From the NCBI GenBank assembly GCA_013399015.1, contig VWZX01008611.1, positions 511,472 to 575,471 on the forward strand: 64,000 nucleotides of DNA, in the 5' to 3' direction. The position numbers and the translations under genes are program-made. The DNA comes from Galbula dea. Taxonomy: Eukaryota > Chordata > Aves > Piciformes > Galbulidae. The notes below the pieces were generated by a model. That model was not told where the DNA came from, did no database searches, and was given only the letters and a program-made list of their open reading frames with translations. Shown in pieces: positions 14,818 to 27,453 of the stretch. Each line of letters begins with the position of its first letter. The stretch's first letter is position 1.

Positions 14818-15530
14818 CATAGAATAGAATCACAAAATGTTAGGGATTGCAAGGGACCTAGAAAGATCATCTAGTCCAACCCCCCTGCCAGAGCACCTAG
14901 ATGAGGTCACACAGGAACGAGCCCAGGCAGGTTTTGAATGTCTCCAGAGAAGGAGACTCCCTGGGCAGTCTGTGCCAGTGCTCTGGCACCTCAACTGGGA
15001 AAAAGATTTTCCCTATGTTTACACTAAACTTCCTATGCTTCAACTTGCTCCCATTGCTCCTTGTCCTAACATTGGATGATATTAAGAAGAGCCTGGCTCC
15101 TTCTTCCTGACACTGGCACTTAACATACTTACAGACATTGATGAGGTCCCCCCTCAGTCTCCTCTTCTCCAGGCTGAAGAGACCCAGTGCTCTCAGGCTG
15201 TCCTCACAGGGTAGATGCTCCACTCCCTTGATCATCTTGGTGGCCCTGCGCTGGACTCTCTCCAGTAGTTCCCTGTCCTTCTTGAACTGGGGAGCCCAGA
15301 ACTGGACACAGTACTCCAGGTGGGGCCTCAGCAACACAGAGTGGAGGGAGAGGGTAACTTCCCTCAACCAGCTGGCCACGCTCTTCTTCATGCATCCCAG
15401 GATGCCATTGGCCTTCTTGGCTGTGAGGGCACATTGTTGGCTCATGGTCATCCTCTCGTCCACCAGGACCCCTAGGTCTTTTTCCCCAGAGCTGCTCTCC
15501 AACAGATCAGCCCCCAGCCTGTACTGATAT
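14818..15530 (-). mobile_element. 5'-truncated CR1 LINE, comparatively young
   Basis: On the minus strand this reads as the 3' end of a CR1 non-LTR retrotransposon. A frame from 15502 to 14897 stays open for 201 codons and carries the CR1 ORF2 C-terminal signatures: GEKDLGVLVDERM, RPHLEYCVQFWAPQ, the block LGLFSLEKRRLRGDLI, and an ending SFLCDLI before the stop. About 80 nt of 3' UTR follow (the familiar line 'agtccaacccccctgcc' on the + strand), then the CR1 terminal repeat at 14818-14833. The 5' end stops near 15530, typical of 5' truncation during target-primed reverse transcription. The intact frame suggests a fairly recent insertion. It is antisense to RSU1. It lacks the endonuclease and RT catalytic core, so it cannot move by itself. 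Confidence 0.95.
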
Positions 15531-18500
15531 ACTTCAAGAAAGTTCCTTGGCTTGCACTTAATTATTTTTACCCCCTGATTTCTTTGTTTTGTGCGTGCTC
15601 ATTAGGTGCTCAACCAAATGCCTGTAGTAGTCAGCAATAAAGATGATGTAAGGAGATTTTTCTGAGCAGCAAGCCTCTTAGTGTAGCATTCCAGAAGGGA
15701 ATTGAGCATTGGTTTACTTAAGCCCAAAGGACTCCATGTGGACAACCACATTAAAATGACATTAGAATGAAGAAGACTGTTTGGCTCGAGGAAGGTGACT
15801 GTGCTGTGTGTCAGTATGTTCTCTGCTGCATGTCAGGGGTTAGTCTGAGAGCAGGCAGGTGGTCCTGAACGTGGTCTCAACAGCATCATTTGGTGAAATG
15901 GGGCAGATGAGTGATTTATCTGCTGTGTGCTCATGGAATTACACACATATAAGGATAAGGGTTGTGATGATGCAGGTAGCTTCAGTAAACAGAACACACT
16001 TCTTTCTCACTTGAATAGTCTTTTTTTCCTTCCTTGAGGTGCATTTTTTTTTCTGCAGCCACCTGTGGTGGTTTCTGCCAAAGCAGCTGAGCCTGCTTGT
16101 GCAGGTTTTGTGGCTCTTGATTCCTTTTGATTCCTTAGCTGGAGGATGTCATTTCTCCTGGTGGTACTTCAGCCCTTGGGGTTCACATCTGATGCCTGTA
16201 TCTGGAACTAAATTGGGTTTTTTTGCTCAGATGTAAGTGGAAAAGCACTGTCTGCTCTATGAAAACAAGAGAAAAGACATTCCACTGCAGTCTGTGGGTG
16301 TTCTCAGCCCTGAGGACTTCAGTTTCTGTCCTGTGGAGTTTCTCCATGCCTGGGGTGGATCCAGGCACTGGTCTACAGATGTAACCTGAACCTCTCACCA
16401 ATCGATTTGAGGAGCATGAGGAGGAAGGTCAGCCCTCCTGGGTGTGAGTGCCCAGTGAGGAGATCTTCACAACTGAGATAGTCTGTTGGGACTACCCAGG
16501 TGCAGAAACAAATCCTTCTATTTCTGGTCCTCAGGCTGCCATCTCATGATACTGTGCTAGCTGGGGGTTGTTTTGTCAGTGTAACAGATTCTCTAGATGA
16601 AACCTAATTTGTGTTTGTGTCTGTTTTTAAAGAAATAAGCATAAGCACCTTGTCTTCTTTCCATCCTTGTGACTGCTCCGTGGAGGTCTCACTTGCACAT
16701 GTCTTTGGCTTTGTAGCATGGCTGAGGTTCTCAGTGCTGGGCTCCCTGAGTGTTAGGAAGCTCTGACTGTCAGAAAGCAGATGCTGGTGTTCCATGTGCT
16801 TTCAAAACCCTCTCTGTCAAGAGCCACATTTCTTGTCAGGTCTTTCAAGTTAGGTATGCAGAGTCATTAGCCAGTTTTGCAAATCTTGGCCTGTACCTTT
16901 TCCTTTTAAAAAGGCCTTTTTTGTTTTCTTTGCTAGGTTTCTGTGAGCTTCCAGCTGTGCTCCCCTAACAAGCCTCACATTTAAAGTACTTGCTTCAAAA
17001 GGCTGCTAGCCTCAGAGAATATAAGGAGAAGGCTTTCTTTTATTACTGTATATTAATTAAAGAAATGCTTAACACCTACTTGGAATTCCTTTCTGAGAAA
17101 AAAGAATTCTCCTTAACATGCAAGATGGTGAGTTCAGAGAAGCAGGGATTAAAATCAACCAGTTTGAGTGCATGTGTTTGGCAGAATTCTAATTATTCAG
17201 TAATTGCCACTGCTGTGGGAGAGCAGGTGTCTGTAAATCATAGTTACCTGGGCTCAAATCTCCCCTCACAGACACCTCTCCCTGAGGTGTCTCCTTACAT
17301 GTCCAGCTGGGCTCCATTCCCTTTACAGCTGCTGTGGCTGGGCTGCTGAGTCCTCATTGCAGGACAGATGCTGCTGCTGTGAGGAGCACCACAAGGTACT
17401 GCTGAGCTCAGGCCAGAGGCCCATCAGGTCAGGGTCCATCTCTGACAGTAACCTGTAGGGAAAGAGGGTGGTAAACATGGTTCACAGAGGATGAGTCCTT
17501 GTCTTCTTCAGGTATATGGTACAGCAAAAGTAAAGGGGAGAGAGGGGATTGAGGGTTACAGCAGAAGGGAGCCCTGTGGGGAGCTGAGTGAAGTGGCCAC
17601 TAGGAGACATATAGGATAGGTGGGCTTATTTTGGAGGATGCAGATTGTACAGTCACTGAGGCAGCAAGCTCCAGGACAGTCCTGGCAGAATACTGGGTTT
17701 TGCTTATTGAGATTTGGAGTGGTTTTAGGCAGGAATTCACAGTAAGTCAATGTTGCACTGTATGACTCAGCAGAGTCTATAATGTGAGGTAGCTAACAGC
17801 TTGTGAGAGCATGCAGAGTGGGAGCAGAGAGGGAGTGGTTGCTTTGGGTGGGCTTCATCTAGCATTTTGAACTATCTAAATGTGTCAACTAGCTGCCCAC
17901 TGTCCACTGCAGTTGGTGAAAATCTGTAACAGTTTAGCAGCCAGGCATCTCCCAGCAGGCACTCGTGTTTGGCCACCCAAAAAGCTCTATACTCTGCTGG
18001 TTCCTTAGCCAGGTCTCCCCTGAGTGCAGCGTGGGCTTGGATACTTAGCTCTCCACCTCTACTGAATCTTCTCCTCCTTGTCTAATTCAGACTCCAGAAA
18101 ATGAAACTAGTTACAGAAAGAGCTAAACCAAGAAGGGAAGAGCTGATCAGTTCACCTGCAGAGTGTCTCTGGGGGTTAAGACCCCTGAAGGCACTTGAGG
18201 GGATTAGAGATTTCTGGTGATGCAGAAAGGTGAAGTGCAGGACTTAGGGGGATTGGGGAAGGTGATATCAGGGCAACCTCTGCAGGAATTTTGGGTTGTA
18301 AAGATTATTGGGGCAGGTGGAGAGAACTGAAAAGTACCAGAGATTGCTTTACTTTGGAGTGTCTTGGGGCTAGGATGTGGAGATTTGGGGCAGTCTGAAG
18401 TGTTTGGCATAGCAGAATGTGAGTGAGGAATAGAGGAGGAAAAATTGTAACAGACCTAAAAATGCTGGAGCAGTTTCACAACACCTTAAGAGCTGCAGGT

Positions 18501-21500
18501 TTAGTAGCCCAGAGGCTATTTAAGGAGCCAGGAGTGCCTCCACAGTGGAGCATGAGGAGCAAGCTGGTGCACAGAGGGATGACAGGCCAAAGCTGAGTGT
18601 TTTGGACAAACTTATAGAGAGCTTGAGATGATGAACATCTCTGATACTGCTGCCATCTGCTCTCAGAGCACTCACAAACAAGGGGCAAAAAATTAGCTGA
18701 ATAAATGAGTCATTCTTGTCTCTTCTTCCTTATTAAGAATCCTAAAACTTCAGCTTGCCATCTGATTGTGCAAGGGAGCCAGATAACTCGTTTCACCCGT
18801 GCAGTGTTCCTCTTAATTTAAATCATCTGATTTATGTCACAGAGAATAAAAATAAACTATTGGTAAACTACCAGAATAATGTAGTACTTTCAAAGTAATT
18901 TTAACCCCCCCACTATTTTCCCCTCACTAGTACATTGTTGGCAGATTAAACGAAAGTATCTGTCCCCTTCCTGGGAGGACATGTGGTTTGAGGAGGTGAT
19001 GTGTTAGCAGCTTTTATGGGACAAAAGCCCAGTCTCAGCTCCAGGAGCAGCAATAAGCTGTGCAAAAACTACCAGGGACAGAAGCACCTTGCAGAAGGCT
19101 CTTGAGGTTGGTAACTTGTAGAGGCTACCCAGCCTGTCTCAGTCTTGCAATCATCGCTTTCAGCTTTGGGGCTCTAGTGTCATCACCAGAGCTAGCCTTT
19201 CCCAGCTGGGGCTGGGAACTGTCCTGCTGAGGTCCCTGTAAATACTGACATTTGAAGCTGTACCTGAGCATTAAATACCTGCACCTGAGCTTGAGGTTTT
19301 GGAGAAGTGACCAGTGCTGGAATGCCTTGCCTTTGTTCCTCAGATTACAGCACACACCTGGAAGTGGCATCTCTCCAGGGTCATGTTGAAGTGTGTGTCT
19401 CCGTTGCATCCTGCATGCTCCTCCTGCAGGTCTGTTACAGGCATAAACTGAGAGGAATTGAGAAAGAGATTGTTCCTGAAATCCTCCTTCAGAACACTTA
19501 GGACAACTGATGTGAGCATCAAACATTTCACCCTAGTTCAGTAGCTTACCCAAGTTCACTCCTTCCATCTCTGGGAGCAGGTAGCTTTCAGCTAGTGAAT
19601 ATTCTCTTGTGCATGAGAGAGAAGAATTGAAGGCAGTTGAGCTGAAGGTGGATTTTGAGAGTGGCTCTCTTGAACTTTGTGAATTAAAACTGTGATTCTT
19701 TTTTGAGTACAGAGATTCTGGTAGCCAGACTGCATGCTTTCACGTGACAGGGCTCCATGCCTGATCCTGTGCTGTAAATTGCAACATTTAGCTATTTGTA
19801 GTTTAATTTAGAAGGATCACCTACTTTCCTAAATGCTTAAGTAATGTGGCAGGCTGTGGTTATTGATTCTCTCTGAATTTATTACCAGAAAGCTGTATTC
19901 ACTCCTTCCTCCTGGGAATGCCCCTCCTGAACTGCATGCTTGCTAGTGACAGCTTAGACCCCTGATACATAACCAAAGATCTTGCCTAATATCCTTGCAA
20001 CTGCTTGGGGAATTTTTATTAAGTGAAAGCATCATTAAAGTAGACAGGATGATGAAGTTTAATGAGCATCTTTCTCACTTGATATTGTTAGCTTTGCTGC
20101 AGCAGCCATGGTGCTCTCATTTGTTACCTCCAGTGGGGCAGATAGAGGATGCAGGGAGGTTTTGTTTGGGTTTATATTTGCATACAAAGAAACGTTTGGG
20201 TTCATGGGAGATGTTTGCTTTGAATAACGTATACAAGGAAAGAAAGCAACTGGAAATCTCTATCTGAGGGCTTTCTGCATTTTCAGTCTTGCATTTAATC
20301 TCCCCTTTAACCTAATGAGAAGGCTTCATACAATGCTGTAGCTCCTAAGTTTGCAAAGACTCAGCAATTTGTGACTGTGGTTATAACAGCTACCTTCTGA
20401 GTGTTGCTGCAAACCACAAGCATCTCACATACTTATTTGTACTCCAGATTTTATTCTTCAGCCCAGGTTGAGGTCTGGAAGCTTTGTGCAGTGTCCTGCT
20501 CAGAGCTGTACGTGAACAGGTGAGGTTCCAAAACACCAAGTGTGAAGGTGCTGTCTTGAGTGGGTTGTCAGTGCTTATCTCACAAACCTGCCCTGCAACA
20601 GTAGCCACAGTCTGCCCCAACATTCCCTTGTCTGTTCACGAAGACCATCTGCCTTCACTAGGGTCTAGTTACACAACCAGATACGTCAAGGTGCCATCTC
20701 CTAGTGCATGACCATCCATCAGCTGGGCCACGTCCCTGTCTGGTGGGTGTCTTCAGCTGACCTCCGCTGCCAAGGACAGGGTGAGAGTGCCTCTGCCCAA
20801 CAGGTTTGACTTTGCAGTGATGCCAGAGCAGGAGCATGGACACAGCTAGTTACTACAGCTTGGCTGACAGAAGGTGAAGTGCAAGCCATGGCTGCTGTGG
20901 CTGCATCCTTCCAGTAGGTATTGAAGTCAGTAAGGACTGTATATGTAAATGCTGTGTCTGTTGCAGCCAGGGGTTGGAGGTTCTTGTGTAATACAGGTAG
21001 TTGGTTCTTCATGGGGATCAGCTCCAGGACACTTTTTCTGCTGGATTTGGTTGGTTTTTTTCTGGTCTTTATTTTTTGCCTTGGGAGCTATAAAAGTGGT
21101 GTCTGTTGTGGTACCAGAAGTTCATTGGATGTTGAGAATTCTCTTTTCCCTAGTGTAACAGAAGGCAAATTCTGTCCCAGAGGCATTATCACAGTCATTA
21201 TTGTATTTAAATGTTGTTGTGACACCATATGTCTCCTTGTGTTTGATGTCTGCAAACAGGAGAGAGAGTCCCTGTCTGCGAAGGCTTCTCTCATCTAAAT
21301 AAGTCTGATCCTTGCTCTTTGTGTAGCAGACTCCTCTTCAGTTGAGATAGCAGGGTGCAGCTGAAACTTCCTTGAAATTTTGCCAGGAAACCTAAATAGA
21401 TATGTTTGATTTGCTTATTTTAAACCAAATATTTATTTTCCTGGATGGAACTTCAGTGCATGTGCTGATAGAAGTGGTTGGACATGAGAGTAGGTAAAAA

Positions 21501-22949
21501 AGAATGTCAGAGTACTGCAGGTGTCTGCAGCTCATGCACACCTACTGCTGTGGGGTGGGCCAGTAACCCTGAACGTTGTAAAGAGCAAATGCCAGAGAAA
21601 AACTGCCACCAGCAATACATACAGGTCAGCTGGGGCTTTCACTGCTTAGTGCAGGCAATGGCTGCTGGACCTCGTTTGGCCGTCAAATGACTTTACAAGA
21701 ACTTTACAGTTCCTTCAAGTTGTCACTATTCAGTTTCTGCATTTCAAAAGCATCCCTGTTTCCACCACACATTTTTACTTCTCAGTAAGTTTGCTGGTCT
21801 GAGCTCTGGCAGTCCATGCATTGGAACATTTTCACTGAGAAAGCAGGAAGTGAGAGGCAGAATGAAAGCCAAGTGTCATCTGAGAGTAGAATTCATCTAG
21901 AGCCTAAACCACCCTGAGTAAAGAAAAATGGATATGTAACACCTGAAAATCACTAAAGCTTTTATAGTCCTCTCTGGGTTGGCCCTAACAGGGCAAAGGA
22001 GCCTTAGGGCAGCAGGAGGTGGGAGACAGAACAGTGACAGGGAGCTTCTGTCCCCATCTGCTGAGTTACTTTGTGCTCAGATACAGTGGATCAAGGTCTT
22101 CTCCAACCTAAGCCATTCTATGATCATTGGATTCTCTGTTAATTGAGTGCTTAAAGTCCCAAGTGGGGACTTTCTTAGCATGGGAAAAACCCCTCGCACT
22201 CTGCTGCAATGTAGCATTATTTCTCTGCAGCCAAAAAACACCTCGAATGTTAATTCAGTATTTAACTAACTCTTGGTGCTCGCAGAGCTGAGGATGTGTT
22301 TCCACCTCTCTGTTGCTAACTACTCAGAGTTGGGAGGTAATGGCTGACAGTGGTTCAAATGCTGCACTGCATGTTGTTGAGAAGTAGATGCTCCTTGGTC
22401 CCTGACTTTTTCTACCTCAGATCAGTTTCTAGTGGGACGTTGTCCTTGAGAGACACTTCTGTCCTCCCCCACAACAGTATTTCCTGATAGTAGAACACTT
22501 CATTCCATACCTCCTCTCCTTCAACAAACTTAACACCTTCCACAACAGGATGGTTCTTCAGGATGGGTGTTTGATTAGTATGCATGCTGTGTACTTGTAT
22601 AAAACACAGCCTTGTGCTGTTGGGGATGTATCTCTTATGAAAAGAAAAATGTGTGTTGTGGCTAATAGTAAGGATGAGGTTACCAGGGAGGGTCAGGGCT
22701 CTCTGTGTTCCTTAGGAAATGGATTCTGATCCCTTGTTGACAGCAGGTGATGGCACACATGAAATTTCAGTAAGGTGAAGTAATGTCATAGTTTACAGTG
22801 GTATTTTCCCACAGCAAGGCTGTTTTGGGTACAGTGCACCTTGACAGCAGCGTGATGTAAAACTGCAGCTGCTGAGGAGGTGAAAGAGTGCTGCCTCCCC
22901 ACCCCACCCTGGGAGAATCTCTGATCCCTCTCTGCAAGCCAGGAATCCA
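15531..22949 (+). other. RSU1: Intron of RSU1 (middle part)
   Basis: No exon is recognised here. The frames are short and without motifs. One small CR1 3' end is listed separately at 22088-22130. The rest looks like unique intronic sequence of average composition. Confidence 0.7.
22088..22130 (+). mobile_element. CR1 3'-end relic
   Basis: A short segment reads 'caaggtcttctccaaccta' and then 'gccattctatgatc', which is the sense-strand 3' terminus of CR1 including one copy of the terminal octamer. Nothing clearly CR1 precedes it, so only the last 40 bases or so can be supported. Confidence 0.6.
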
Positions 22950-23150
22950 ACACTGGGCAGCCTGTTCCAGTGTTTGACCACACTCTTGGTAGAGAAATGC
23001 TTCCTAATGTCCACTTTAAACCTCCCCTGGCACAGCTTTGAATCACTTTCCAACGTGTCCTCTCCATCCCATGTTGTATCCCGTGTGGAAGACATCAGCA
23101 ACTCCCTTTCCTCTCTTGCTCCTCAGGAAGCTGTAGAGAGCAATGGCTTA
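22950..23150 (-). mobile_element. Old, diverged CR1 fragment
   Basis: On the + strand the run 'gggcagcctgttccagtg', the following phrase about 'cttcctaatgtccactttaaacc' in two blocks, and the later 'aggaagctgtagagagcaat' match the order of a reverse-oriented CR1 3' region. Several indels and stops break the frame on the minus strand, so this is an old copy. Boundaries are approximate. Confidence 0.65.
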
Positions 23151-24347
23151 GCTAAGCTCTCTCTGTATCTGACGTAAGTGGCCCCTCCATGGCCATACCT
23201 TATAGCACAGTAATACAAGAGGATTTCTGTTTGGACCTGTGTTCAGTGTCTCTTGCATACGGTTGGCTGCAGAGTCCACCAGGTAGAAGAATGTAGAAGG
23301 ATGGCCCATCCTCTGCTGAAGGCTGTTTCAGCCTGTAAAGCAACAGAGTGGAAACTAGTGCCCTTGTCTTCTTCAGCAGCAGAATTCCTACCAAGTGGTA
23401 GAAGTTGGTGTCCAACTTGACTGGCAACAGCCTAGTAAGGGACTGGGGGAGGCACTGACCAGCATCAGGCTGGAGGGTTAGCAGGGGGACACCTTTCAGA
23501 GGCTGGTGTCAGCATTGCCAGTGCCTATAGAGCTGAATGAGCAGGAACACAGTTGGTGTCTGTTCCCTCCTGGATACACTGACACCTCTACAGAGTGCAT
23601 CTTCAAAAAGCACTTTATGTCAATAAGGGAAGTTAAGTTTGAGCTGTGTTTATTTTTGGTAGGTTTTTAATTTAGTTTAATCAGGATTGCTCATAAATTA
23701 TCTATTAATTACTATGTGATATTTAGCAAGATCCTCTCAGCCTTGTAGTCTATTTAGCTTCCCTGAGAACGCTCGCTGTCTTAATTGTAGGATACTTTGT
23801 CAACATTTAATCAGTGGTACTTACTAATGTGGCATTGATGTGTTGGTAGCTGTCCCAGGACAATCAATCATCTGTGAACAGCAAAGGCAGCTGTGACACC
23901 ATTGCTCTCTGTCACATTTTCAAGCTCCTGGGTGTTCTGCTTGGGGATGATGCTCACTTTGCTCTAAGTGGGCACTCTATCTCTCCAGTTCAACCCAATT
24001 TTTGTCATTGTCAACCTGAATGCACATCCTTGCAGCCTTCCCAGCCTTAATCCCCCAACTGCAGAGTAAATGTTGCTAGTTTCTAGAGGCAGAACTGTTT
24101 GCCTCTTCCCCTGCTCCAAAGGCCTGCTCTTCCCTATGTCCCTGTCCTGGTAGGTAATGAAAAACACCAACATTATGGACTGCAGCAGGAGCTCTAACGG
24201 AAAAGTCAGCGTGTTCAGGCAAAACACATCTAAAACTTCTCTTCCTTTTAATTTCTAGTACCTAGATGCCTTGTTTGAGATGCTGCAGAGCAAAAGCCTG
24301 TGTTTAATGGCTGTCTCACCAATATTCTTTGTCTCATTCCCTCCCAG
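23151..24347 (+). other. RSU1: 3' end of the last RSU1 intron
   Basis: Non-coding sequence leading to a standard splice acceptor. A pyrimidine-rich stretch (24322-24345, with 'ttctttgtctcattccctcc') precedes the AG at 24346-24347. No other element is seen. Confidence 0.8.
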
Positions 24348-24450
24348 TCTCTATGGCAGACACATGCAGGCAAACCCTGAACCTCCAAAGAAGAACAACG
24401 ACAAGTCCAAGAAGATCAGCCGCAAGCCTCTGGCAGCTAAGAACAAATGA
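24348..24450 (+). CDS. RSU1: RSU1 (Ras suppressor protein 1), terminal coding exon
   Basis: This exon encodes the last 33 residues of RSU1, starting LYGRHMQANPEPPKKNN and ending KPLAAKNK before TGA at 24448-24450. The first base (T at 24348) completes a split Tyr codon, so the intron is in phase 2. RSU1 is a leucine-rich-repeat protein of about 277 residues that binds the LIM5 domain of PINCH1 (LIMS1) in the ILK-PINCH-parvin complex at integrin adhesions. This exon carries only the basic, lysine-rich tail after the repeats. From memory, the human protein ends KNR where this one ends KNK; otherwise the tail looks identical. The remaining exons lie outside the window to the left. Recognition is from sequence similarity I know, not a search. 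Confidence 0.96.
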
Positions 24451-24830
24451 GGCCCTGGCTCCTGCCTCTGTTTTTGTGTCCTTTACACTGCTTTTGCACA
24501 TGCCTATGATATTCCTACACATCTCCTGTTGCTCTTCAGAAAGCAGACACTAGAGGTAAAAGCAGTTTACTATGTATACTACTTTAGAAAGCACTGCTTA
24601 AGCAATACAGTTCCAAAGTCTCCTCATTATGGTCAGATTTATCTACCCATTTCATACATCACTGTCAAAAATGGTTTAGCTTTTCTATTTATATGTATAT
24701 TAATGTCCTCTCTTCACATGTATCACTGTTAATATCCTGTTGATATCAGGGCTTTTGCACCTATATTATACAATATTCAATTTCATATCATATTACAAGT
24801 GATTTTAATAAAATCCTTTATTTGTATTGT
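24451..24830 (+). other. RSU1: RSU1 3' UTR
   Basis: AT-rich sequence after the RSU1 stop, ending about 20 nt after the AATAAA at 24807. The downstream sequence is T/GT-rich ('ttgtattgtgtttgtttctt'), as expected after a cleavage site. The cleavage position is estimated. Confidence 0.75.
24807..24812 (+). terminator. RSU1: RSU1 polyadenylation signal AATAAA
   Basis: Canonical AATAAA, 357 nt after the RSU1 stop codon, followed within 30 nt by a GT/T-rich element. It is the only AATAAA I see in the 3' UTR. Confidence 0.8.
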
Positions 24831-24839
24831 GTTTGTTTC

Positions 24840-27328
24840 TTCAGGAGAACTTCTGACTAGGGAATTCCTTCAGGAATGTGTGTGTCCAGTTTCCTGCAAT
24901 GTCTTGATTTCTTGTGTGGGAATGTGATGGCATTTTACCTGATACAACTTCTGTTCAAGGAGTGAACGAATTTTAATCAGTTTGTTTGTTTTTTACATTG
25001 CTGTCTCCTGCTTTTCTGCCTTGAAGGTTACTTTGAAATCGAGGAGTGGGGAAAGGGGAGGGAAGGGAGGAAAGGAAAAAAAAAAAGTTGTCCTTGTAAA
25101 GAGCTGCCAATTGCCAGCCTCAATTTGGGGAAAGAGAACTTTCTCATTGGAAGAAAATTATATTCCTGCCAATTTTTTAAGTGACTTATTTTATTTTTAA
25201 GGCAGAAAACCCAAATAATGTATTTAATCTACTGAAAGTGCTTGTATTGAAGAGCTGTTCCAAATGGCTTTTGAAAATGCCACAGGTTCTATATTTATCT
25301 GTACAAAGCCAGCACCACAACCAAGCTCAGAAGCTGCAAATTGTTTAACATCTCACAGAGCTTCAGGTCTTACCAGTGAGGAGAAATCTACAGACAGTGA
25401 TTTCCAAACAGTTTTAGTCTTAGCAGAGCAGAAGCCAAGCAGGAAACTCAAGGTTTTCTGATTTCATGAATTTGATACCTGAGCATGCCCTTCCTGAGTG
25501 CCAGCTGCTGCCCAGACAGCAAGGCAGGAGGTGCCCAGGCTGCTGTGCTCAGGGAGAGAAGAGGTTTTAAACACCTTGTGCTAGAAATGACACTTCCTAC
25601 AAAAGCCATTTTGCCTCTGAAGACTGTGAGCAGCAGCAGCCTCTCCATGGCATTCAGGATTATCCCAGCACTTCACAAATGCATGGTTGCCTCAGTCTGG
25701 GAATAAATGTATTGACATATATTTTGCAACAGATTTTGTGAATTGGCAAGCAGGGCTAGGAAGTTGGCATCAAGCTTTAGACACATTTCAAGTGGTCTTT
25801 GGTGCTTCAGAAGAGCAAGGCAGTTTTGATAGGCAGATGGAAAACAGTAGAAATGGTAGACTTGTCAGGAACAGTCAATTCTGTCTGTTGCAAGCTCTGC
25901 AGAGGGTTTTCCAGACCTCTTAAAAGTGATCTGTCTAGGGGAACAGGTCCAACTGGTGCTGGCCTAGGGACGTGTGAGGTAGGGTGAATTCACAGCCAAA
26001 ACTGCCCCCTGGCTGGAGGCACAGCATTCAATCCAGTGTAGGCATGAGCACCTCAGGGTACCTGGTGACAATAATGATAGCGCCACAGAAAGCCCAGAAA
26101 AAAATACCAGTGAAGTGTCAGGTGCCCAAACTGCTCCTGCAAGCCCCTTTTGGAGTAAAGCAAAGAGCAAGGGCACAGCTGTCAGGAGGGGGTGAAGAGG
26201 CTCTAGAACCTTTCCCCAGTGTGCTATGGGGGAGCTGCTGGTCTCCTGCATGGCTCCACCCCTGCTTCCAGGCTTGCAGAGGCTTTATGTGCCCTCATTT
26301 CCAGCTAAGCTGGATTTGCTGCTCCTCTGAATCTCCCTGGCTACACATGGACATGATGCTCTTTGATCCCAGCAGAGATCCAGCCAGAGCTGAAGGCATC
26401 CAAGTGCTGTCAGACTGTGTCCAGCACCTGCTCTGTGTCTTGGGGCTAGGAAGAGAGAAGTTGCTCCAGGGCTACAAGGGTTTGAAAGCATAGAGCAGAG
26501 TCTCTTAATGTAAAAATAAAAGCTTGTTGGGGAAGGCCTGGTAATGTTCTTGGTGGGCAGCTACAGCTTTAAAATAAGCTGCTGATTTTCAAGCATTAGT
26601 CAGACTTCCATTAACTGCTGTTGCAAATGTTGAAAGTGTTGAAAGACTCATGCAAGCTCTCTGCAGGGTTTCAGAGTATGGATTGGAGCCTTCCTAGGTG
26701 TTCACAGCAGAAAAAAATCCACCCAAGCTTCCCACTTCTTCCCCCATGAAGGACAAAGGAACAGAGTTTTGACAGGCAAAAGCAAGAGTGAAGGGTCTGG
26801 GGAAGAGTAAGTGGAAGGCATAAAGATGAGAAGGATAAAAGAAATCCTAAAGGTAGAAGTGGTATAGTGGAGATAGTTGCAGAAAAAGGAAGTTTCTTGA
26901 AAAGAAGGATGAAAAAAATGAGATAATGATCTGAGAAGACAACGAAAAGCTCAAATGTACAAAGCTTTATAAACAGAAAACAAAATAGGGGGAAAGGAGC
27001 ATTCTTCAGGGGCTCAGGGCAGAATAAAAGAGATGAGGAAGCAAAGCAAACCATCTGGGAGGTAACATGCTCATGTTTTGGTGTTTTTAGAAAGGTACCA
27101 GCTACTGCACAACAGTTTTAGTGTGAGTTTGATGATTTTATGTATCTGTTCTCTGGAGTATTTGCTTTTTTAATATTTAAAAACACCTTGTTTCATTTTA
27201 GTGGGTCACACTTACCTTCCCACACTGTTCTTCAAGGAAGAGAACTGTTGTGTCCTGCTGCTGTGAACCGTCATGAGCACTGCAGCTTGTGGTAGTCCCT
27301 CTGATGGTGCCCATGGTCACTTCTCCAG
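24840..27328. other. Intergenic, RSU1-C1QL3 interval, no gene seen
   Basis: No exon, known repeat or RNA gene is recognised. Short frames on both strands carry no motif. A purine-rich run at 25040-25086 is low-complexity. Confidence 0.6.
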
Positions 27329-27453
27329 AGGATCATCGAATTGTCAGAGTTGGAAGGGACCTTCAAGATGATCTAGTTCCAACCCCCCTGCCTGCCAGGG
27401 ACACCTCCCACTAGAGCAGGTTGCCCACAGCCCCATCCAGCCTGGCCTTGATC
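27329..27453 (-). mobile_element. CR1 3'-end fragment
   Basis: The + strand reads 'gatcatcgaattgtcagag', then 'ttggaagggaccttcaagat', the 'tccaacccccctgcctgcc' phrase and 'ccatccagcctggccttg'. This is the reverse complement of a CR1 3' UTR plus the end of ORF2. Only about 125 bp survive. Confidence 0.85.
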
